From an uncultured Bacteroidales bacterium (GTDB taxonomy: Bacteria; Bacteroidota; Bacteroidia; Bacteroidales; UBA932), in the NCBI GenBank assembly GCA_905234475.1, contig CAJOHX010000025.1, forward strand, positions 1 through 59,475: a stretch of DNA of 59,475 nt, written 5' to 3'. Below, in pieces: positions 55,686 to 59,475 of the stretch. A program made the position numbers and the translations under genes. The stretch's first letter is position 1. Each line of letters opens with the position of its first letter. The notes under the pieces were generated by a model. It was not told the DNA's origin, did no database searches, and saw nothing but the letters and a program-made list of their open reading frames with translations.

Positions 55686-56267
55686 ATGAGAATCATTTTC
55701 GCCACCGCCAATCCCGGCAAACTCCGCGAGGCCTCCGAGGTCCTCGGACCGGATTACGAAGTCGTCCCGCCCGCTTCGATGGGCATCACGGAAGACATCC
55801 CCGAGACGGGCTCCTCCCTGCAGGAAAACTCCCTGCAGAAGGCCCGTTATCTTTTCGAGCGGACGGGGCTCCCGTGCTTTGCCGACGACACCGGCCTGGA
55901 GGTGGACGCCCTCGGCGGCGCGCCCGGCATCTACTCCGCCCGCTACGCCGGGCCGGCGCATGATTCGCAGGCGAACATGACGAAGTTGCTGGCAGAACTG
56001 GAGAATGAGAAATCCCGCCGCGCGCGGTTCCGGACGGTCGTGACGCTGATCCTCTCCGACGGGGAGCCCCGCTTCTTCGAAGGGGTCTGCGAAGGCAGTA
56101 TCGCCACGGAGCGGCACGGCGCCGGCGGCTTCGGCTACGACCCGGTCTTCCTTCCGGACGCCTACCCCGGCCGCACCCTCGCGGAAGTCTCCGAGGAGAA
56201 GAAAAACGCCGTCTCCCACCGTGGCCGCGCCATCCGCGCGATGGCCGACTGGTTGAAGGGTCGCTAG
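55686..56267 (+). CDS. rdgB: Non-canonical purine NTP pyrophosphatase (RdgB/HAM1)
   Basis: Hydrolyses ITP, dITP and XTP to monophosphates, keeping deaminated purines out of DNA and RNA. The 193-aa protein starts MRIIFATANPGKLREASEVL and shows SLQENSLQKAR, CFADDTGLEVDALGGAPGIY and GFGYDPVFLPD. Normal length. Its TAG stop lies in the same CTAG as the stop of the convergent gene. Confidence 0.96.
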   Translation: MRIIFATANPGKLREASEVLGPDYEVVPPASMGITEDIPETGSSLQENSLQKARYLFERTGLPCFADDTGLEVDALGGAPGIYSARYAGPAHDSQANMTKLLAELENEKSRRARFRTVVTLILSDGEPRFFEGVCEGSIATERHGAGGFGYDPVFLPDAYPGRTLAEVSEEKKNAVSHRGRAIRAMADWLKGR

Positions 56268-56650
56268 AACATCTGGATTTCCATGCTGTCTACATAGGGG
56301 GCGAGTTCCTTGTTGAAGGTCTCGTAATCCGTCGTGTCGACCACCTTCTCCGAAGCGGGCAGAGTCACGTCCACGACCTTCGTCTGGTTGTAGAAATCCA
56401 CCATCACGGGCAGGCCCAGGGTCTTGGAGAACCCCCGGACCCGCATCTCCCGGTGCTCCGGGACTTCCATGATCTCTTCGGGATCCTTGAAGGACGGAAT
56501 GCGTTCTCCGTCCACGAACACCTCCGGGTTGTCAAAATCATCGAGCAGCACGCGGCCGCCCCTGCAGAGGGTCAGCCACCCCGCACCCCAGGTCAGGTTC
56601 CAACGGGAATACAGCCAGCCTTCGTCTTCTTTTACACCTATCAGTAGCAT
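56264..56650 (-). CDS. Conserved-looking cytoplasmic protein of unknown function
   Basis: A 128-aa protein without signal peptide or membrane helix, rich in Glu, Asp and Trp near the N-terminus (GWLYSRWNLTWGAGWLTLCR) and acidic later (EEIMEVPEHREMRVRGFSKT). I recognise no family. It has its own -7 box and overlaps rdgB tail to tail by 4 bases, so it is probably a real gene. Confidence 0.72.
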   Translation of the reverse strand: MLLIGVKEDEGWLYSRWNLTWGAGWLTLCRGGRVLLDDFDNPEVFVDGERIPSFKDPEEIMEVPEHREMRVRGFSKTLGLPVMVDFYNQTKVVDVTLPASEKVVDTTDYETFNKELAPYVDSMEIQMF

Positions 56651-56667
56651 AAGGTTATCAGTTTTTC

Positions 56668-56675
56668 CAAAGATA
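56668..56675 (-). promoter_or_regulatory. -7 box of the 128-aa gene
   Basis: Minus-strand TATCTTTG, 17 bases before the ATG at 56650. No clear -33 box. It supports transcription of an otherwise anonymous gene. Confidence 0.65.
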
Positions 56676-56691
56676 GCGAAAACAGCGGAAC

Positions 56692-56777
56692 CCTGGCATC
56701 GATTTCGGCCAAAATCGATGCAACCCCCGGCTAAGCACCCGGGGGTCGCATCGAAAAAGGGCCTTTTCGATCCCAGG
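56692..56777. repeat. Palindromic element after ogt (copy B of the ~85-bp element)
   Basis: Outer arms CCTGGCATCGA (56692-56702) and TCGATCCCAGG (56767-56777) pair with one mismatch. Inner arms TCGATGCAACCCCCGG (56715-56730) and CCGGGGGTCGCATCGA (56739-56754) pair with one mismatch. Its reverse complement aligns with 51801-51885. It ends exactly where the ogt stop codon begins. Confidence 0.9.
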
Positions 56778-57251
56778 CTACCGTTTTTCCAATTCCAGGA
56801 GGCGGGATTTGAGGCCGAGGCCGCCGGCGTAGCCGGTCAGGCGGCCGTCGGCGCCGATGACCCGGTGGCAGGGGACGATCAGGGAGACGGGGTTGTGCCC
56901 CACGGCGCCGCCGACGGCCCGGGAAGACCTGCAGCCAAGCCGCCGGGCCAGTTCACCGTAGCTGACGGTCTGCCCGTAGGGGATGGCGAGCAGCTGCTGC
57001 CAGACGGCCCGGCGGAAAGGGGTGCCGCGGAGGTCCAGCCGGGGCGTAAAGTCCGGCTCGGCGCCGCTGAAATAGATGTCCAGCCAGCGGCAGGCGTCCC
57101 CGAATACCGGAAGCCAACCCTCCGCCGCGTCAGGTCCCAGCGTAGCGGCGAAGTGCGTCTGCCCGTCAATCCAAAGGCCGACCAGGGCGTCGTCCTCGCC
57201 AGCCAGCGTAATGCCGCCCAGCGGGGAATCATATTTCCAGAGAAGAATCAT
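56778..57251 (-). CDS. ogt: Methylated-DNA-protein-cysteine methyltransferase
   Basis: Repairs O6-alkylguanine by moving the alkyl group to its own cysteine. The 157-aa protein has RRAVWQQLLAIPYGQTVSYG, the helix-turn-helix with AVGGAVGHNP, and the active site VPCHRV (Cys128). The start at 57251 (MILLWKYDSP) overlaps the stop of the upstream small gene by 4 bases. Last gene of cysS-unknown-ogt. Confidence 0.94.
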   Translation of the reverse strand: MILLWKYDSPLGGITLAGEDDALVGLWIDGQTHFAATLGPDAAEGWLPVFGDACRWLDIYFSGAEPDFTPRLDLRGTPFRRAVWQQLLAIPYGQTVSYGELARRLGCRSSRAVGGAVGHNPVSLIVPCHRVIGADGRLTGYAGGLGLKSRLLELEKR

Positions 57252-57568
57252 TTCTTCGGCTTGCGGTTGGCCTCGGCGAGGAAGGCCGCCAGCTGGGCGT
57301 TCTTCCGGATCTGCTCCCGGAAGCGGTCGCTGAAATGCTCCGCGAAGGAATCCGGCGTCTGATTGACATAGAAGTCCTTGGGAAGGTCTGTCCGGACAGT
57401 CCCGCCGCCGTAGTTGCTGGCGGCCCAGCCAGGGGTAAAGACGTCCTCCAGTAGGTAAGGTCCTTTGTCCGAGAAGCACAGGGTCAATCTCGAATACTCG
57501 TGGTGCTCCTCGTCCCTGTGGTCTGCCAGGAAGATGTCGGCATGGCGGCTGAGTTCTGAGTAACGCAT
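57248..57568 (-). CDS. Small protein of unknown function between cysS and ogt
   Basis: A 106-aa soluble protein, charged, with no signal peptide (MRYSELSRHADIFLADHRDE). Middle part is aromatic and glycine-rich (GWAASNYGGGTVRTD) and the C-terminus is a basic helix. No family recognised. It starts 2 bases after the cysS stop and overlaps ogt by 4 bases, so it is translated within this operon. Confidence 0.75.
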   Translation of the reverse strand: MRYSELSRHADIFLADHRDEEHHEYSRLTLCFSDKGPYLLEDVFTPGWAASNYGGGTVRTDLPKDFYVNQTPDSFAEHFSDRFREQIRKNAQLAAFLAEANRKPKK

Positions 57569-57570
57569 GG

Positions 57571-59097
57571 CTATTCAAGCGTCCACTCGACGCCGTCCTT
57601 GGTGTCCTTGACCTGGATGCCCAGGGCCTTCAGGGCGTCGCGGATGTGGTCGGAGGTGGTCCAGTCTTTCGCGGCCTTGGCAGCGGCGCGCTGCTCGAGG
57701 ACCATCTGCATCAGTCCGTCGATGACCTTGGCGGAAGCGCCGCCGGCGGCCTCCTCGTCCTTGAGCCCGAGCACGCCGAAGACGATGTCGTCGAAGAGCT
57801 GCACGAGGGTGTCCAGGTCGCCCTTGGAGAGCTTGACCTGACCCGCTTTCGCGGAATTGATCAGACGGACCGCCTCGGAGATGTGCGCGAGGGTCACGGG
57901 GGTGTTCATGTCGTCGCAGAGCGCCTCGTAGATGCCGTCAAAGACGGCCTTGACCTCGGCGTTGTCCGCCGGGCAGCTGTCGGGCGCGATGTGCACCGGC
58001 TCCTCGCCGTAGGCGTACGCCGGCGCCTTCCGGCCCGCCATCGCATACAGGTCGCGCGCGGCCTGCATCAGGCGCTTGAGCCCCTTCTCGGCGGCCTGCA
58101 GGGCTTCGTTGGAGAAGTCCAGCGTGCCGCGGTAATGGGCCTGCAGGATGAAGAAGCGCACCGTCATCGGGCTGTAGGCCTGCGTGAGTTTCGGATGGTC
58201 GCCGGAGAAGAGCTGGGGCAGGGTGATGAAATTGCCCAGCGACTTGCCCATCTTCTGGCCGCCGATGGTGATCATGTTGTTGTGGACCCAGTAATGCACG
58301 CCCTGCGTGCCGCGGGAGGCCTGGTTCTGCGCAATCTCGCACTCGTGGTGGGGGAACATCAGGTCCATGCCGCCGCCGTGGATGTCGAACTCGCGGCCGA
58401 GGTATTTCTCGCCCATCACCGAGCACTCGAGGTGCCAGCCCGGGAAGCCCTCGCCCCAGGGGGACGGCCAGCGCATGATGTGCTCCGGCTCCGCCTTTTT
58501 CCAGAGGGCGAAATCGTAGGGGGCGCGCTTGTCGCCCTGCCCGTCCAGGCTGCGGGTGCCTTCGAGGGTATCGTTGAGATTACGCCCGGAGAGGACGCCG
58601 TAGTGGAAGTCCCGATTATATTTCTCGACGTCGAAATAGATGCTGCCGTTGCTCTCGTAGGCGTAGCCTGCCTCGAGAATCTTCTTGACCGCCTCGATCT
58701 GCTCGATGATGTGGCCCGAGGCGCGCGGCTCGATGGAGGGCGGCGCCACGTTGAGCAGGCGCATGGCCTCGTGGTAGCGCAGGGTGTAGGCTTGCACGAC
58801 CTCCATGGGCTCCAGCTGCTCCAGGCGGGCCTTCTTCGCGATCTTGTCCTCGCCTTCGTCGGCGTCGTGCTCCAGGTGCCCGACGTCCGTGATGTTGCGG
58901 ACGTAACGCACCTTGTAGCCCAGGTGGCGGAGCAGTTTGCTCAGCACATCGTAGGTCACGCCCGGGCGAGCATGGCCGAGATGGGCGTCGCCGTAGACGG
59001 TCGGGCCGCAGACATACATGCCCACGTGGCCGGGGTGGACCGGCTTGAACAGTTCTTTGCGTCGGGTCAGGGTATTCGTGATGCAGAATTCGCGCAT
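57571..59097 (-). CDS. cysS: Cysteinyl-tRNA synthetase
   Basis: Charges tRNA-Cys. The 508-aa class I synthetase has zinc ligand Cys30 ([10 protein letters not shown]), the HIGH-type motif HLGH at 39-42, [19 protein letters not shown], and KMGKS in place of KMSKS. The Gly variant still has both lysines and I do not read it as a defect. Length and order are normal. First gene of an operon with a small unknown gene and ogt. Confidence 0.97.
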   Translation of the reverse strand: MREFCITNTLTRRKELFKPVHPGHVGMYVCGPTVYGDAHLGHARPGVTYDVLSKLLRHLGYKVRYVRNITDVGHLEHDADEGEDKIAKKARLEQLEPMEVVQAYTLRYHEAMRLLNVAPPSIEPRASGHIIEQIEAVKKILEAGYAYESNGSIYFDVEKYNRDFHYGVLSGRNLNDTLEGTRSLDGQGDKRAPYDFALWKKAEPEHIMRWPSPWGEGFPGWHLECSVMGEKYLGREFDIHGGGMDLMFPHHECEIAQNQASRGTQGVHYWVHNNMITIGGQKMGKSLGNFITLPQLFSGDHPKLTQAYSPMTVRFFILQAHYRGTLDFSNEALQAAEKGLKRLMQAARDLYAMAGRKAPAYAYGEEPVHIAPDSCPADNAEVKAVFDGIYEALCDDMNTPVTLAHISEAVRLINSAKAGQVKLSKGDLDTLVQLFDDIVFGVLGLKDEEAAGGASAKVIDGLMQMVLEQRAAAKAAKDWTTSDHIRDALKALGIQVKDTKDGVEWTLE

Positions 59098-59120
59098 GGT
59101 CTATTTTGAAAATAACTTGG

Positions 59121-59128
59121 CGAAGATA
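59121..59128 (-). promoter_or_regulatory. -7 box of the cysS operon
   Basis: Minus-strand TATCTTCG, one mismatch from consensus, 23 bases before the cysS start. Divergent from the box at 59165. Confidence 0.62.
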
Positions 59129-59164
59129 CAAAAAATCTGCGTCTAAACATACCAAGATTATGCT

Positions 59165-59172
59165 TACATTTG
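59165..59172 (+). promoter_or_regulatory. -7 box of the last gene
   Basis: TACATTTG, an exact consensus match, 33 bases before the ATG at 59206. No TTTG at the expected -33 position. Confidence 0.65.
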
Positions 59173-59205
59173 CACAGACAATAATATACTTAAATACCGA
59201 TCGAT

Positions 59206-59475
59206 ATGAAAAGAGCATTGCTGGCAATCATTCTCGCCTGCTGCGCGCTGACGCTGGCAGCCCAGGACGGCTTCAAGGTGAACTACAAGGGCGACCGGCC
59301 CACCATCAGCGACTTCGCCTGGACATACCTTTCCGCCATGACCGACGACGAGTTCGCGGAGGAAGGCGAGGTGGACGAATCGTTCAACGCCATCTACGAC
59401 GCCTGGGTCAAGCACCGCGACGGCAAAAAGCTGGATCCGGAGGAGACGCTCACCATCGACACCAAGAACGGCTTC
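59206..59475 (+). CDS. Secreted protein of unknown function, 5' part only
   Basis: An open frame that runs off the end of the window (90 codons seen). Signal peptide MKRALLAIILACCALTLAAQ, then an acidic mature part (KVNYKGDRPTISDFAWTYLS, TDDEFAEEGEVDESFNAIYD). It has its own -7 box. Too little is present to name a family. Confidence 0.8.
   Translation, partial: MKRALLAIILACCALTLAAQDGFKVNYKGDRPTISDFAWTYLSAMTDDEFAEEGEVDESFNAIYDAWVKHRDGKKLDPEETLTIDTKNGF

Noticed and set aside
57571..59097. Defective cysteinyl-tRNA synthetase because of KMGKS
   Set aside because: Both lysines of the motif are present and all other catalytic motifs are intact.

Overview
This window is high-GC DNA (roughly 60% G+C by eye) from a member of the Bacteroidota, most likely Bacteroidales. 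The evidence is a SusC/SusD pair, many lipoproteins, a type IX secretion C-terminal sorting domain, DUF4249, DUF6057 and DUF5020 family proteins, the Bacteroidota order of ATP synthase genes (atpD-C-B-E-F-H-A-G), and repeated Bacteroidota-type promoter boxes (-33 TTTG, -7 TAnnTTnG). The sequence cannot settle the genus.

Layout. 1-100: the 3' end of a 5S rRNA and its terminator. 0.27-7.0 kb: the F1Fo ATP synthase operon. 7.2-11.9 kb (minus): a protease operon with an S41 peptidase, an S8 subtilase carrying a type IX sorting domain, and a PorV/PorQ-like barrel. 12.4-22.4 kb: SusC, SusD and a large lipoprotein, then a frameshifted S8 subtilase and a small lipoprotein. 22.4-31.5 kb: a tightly packed operon with a TolB-like propeller carrying a haem motif, a DUF6057 membrane protein, a secreted protein of unknown function, a TonB receptor, a DUF4249 lipoprotein and a receptor-less plug/MG2 protein. 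31.5-34.0 kb (minus): metK-smpB-miaA. 34.2-42.2 kb: a possible nucleic-acid foraging group with an Oar-like TonB receptor, two lipoproteins sharing an OB-like domain (one fused to a NUC1 nuclease), a small secreted protein and a DNase I-like EEP lipoprotein. An M3 peptidase follows. 44.3-49.1 kb (minus): gpmI, three small envelope-stress-like proteins and an RNase R. 49.1-51.8 kb: a purine salvage group with apt, a DUF5020 outer-membrane channel and a frameshifted NCS2 permease. 51.9-59.5 kb: housekeeping genes (MATE, rsgA, prenyl synthase, rdgB, ogt, cysS), a few small unknowns, and the start of a truncated secreted protein.

The most unusual signal is a set of palindromic elements. They occur between genes and also in frame inside conserved housekeeping proteins: two in the ATP synthase gamma subunit, one in RNase R and possibly one in a shortened MiaA. 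This resembles the Rickettsia palindromic elements, but here it is in a Bacteroidota genome. A 28-30 nt hairpin inside atpG has near-identical copies between genes elsewhere in the window, and a longer element of about 85 bp occurs twice in opposite orientations. Also notable are two genes broken at short apparent deletions, promoters whose -33 box is formed by the T-tract of the preceding terminator, and several genes whose promoter sits so close to the start codon that the mRNA would be almost leaderless.
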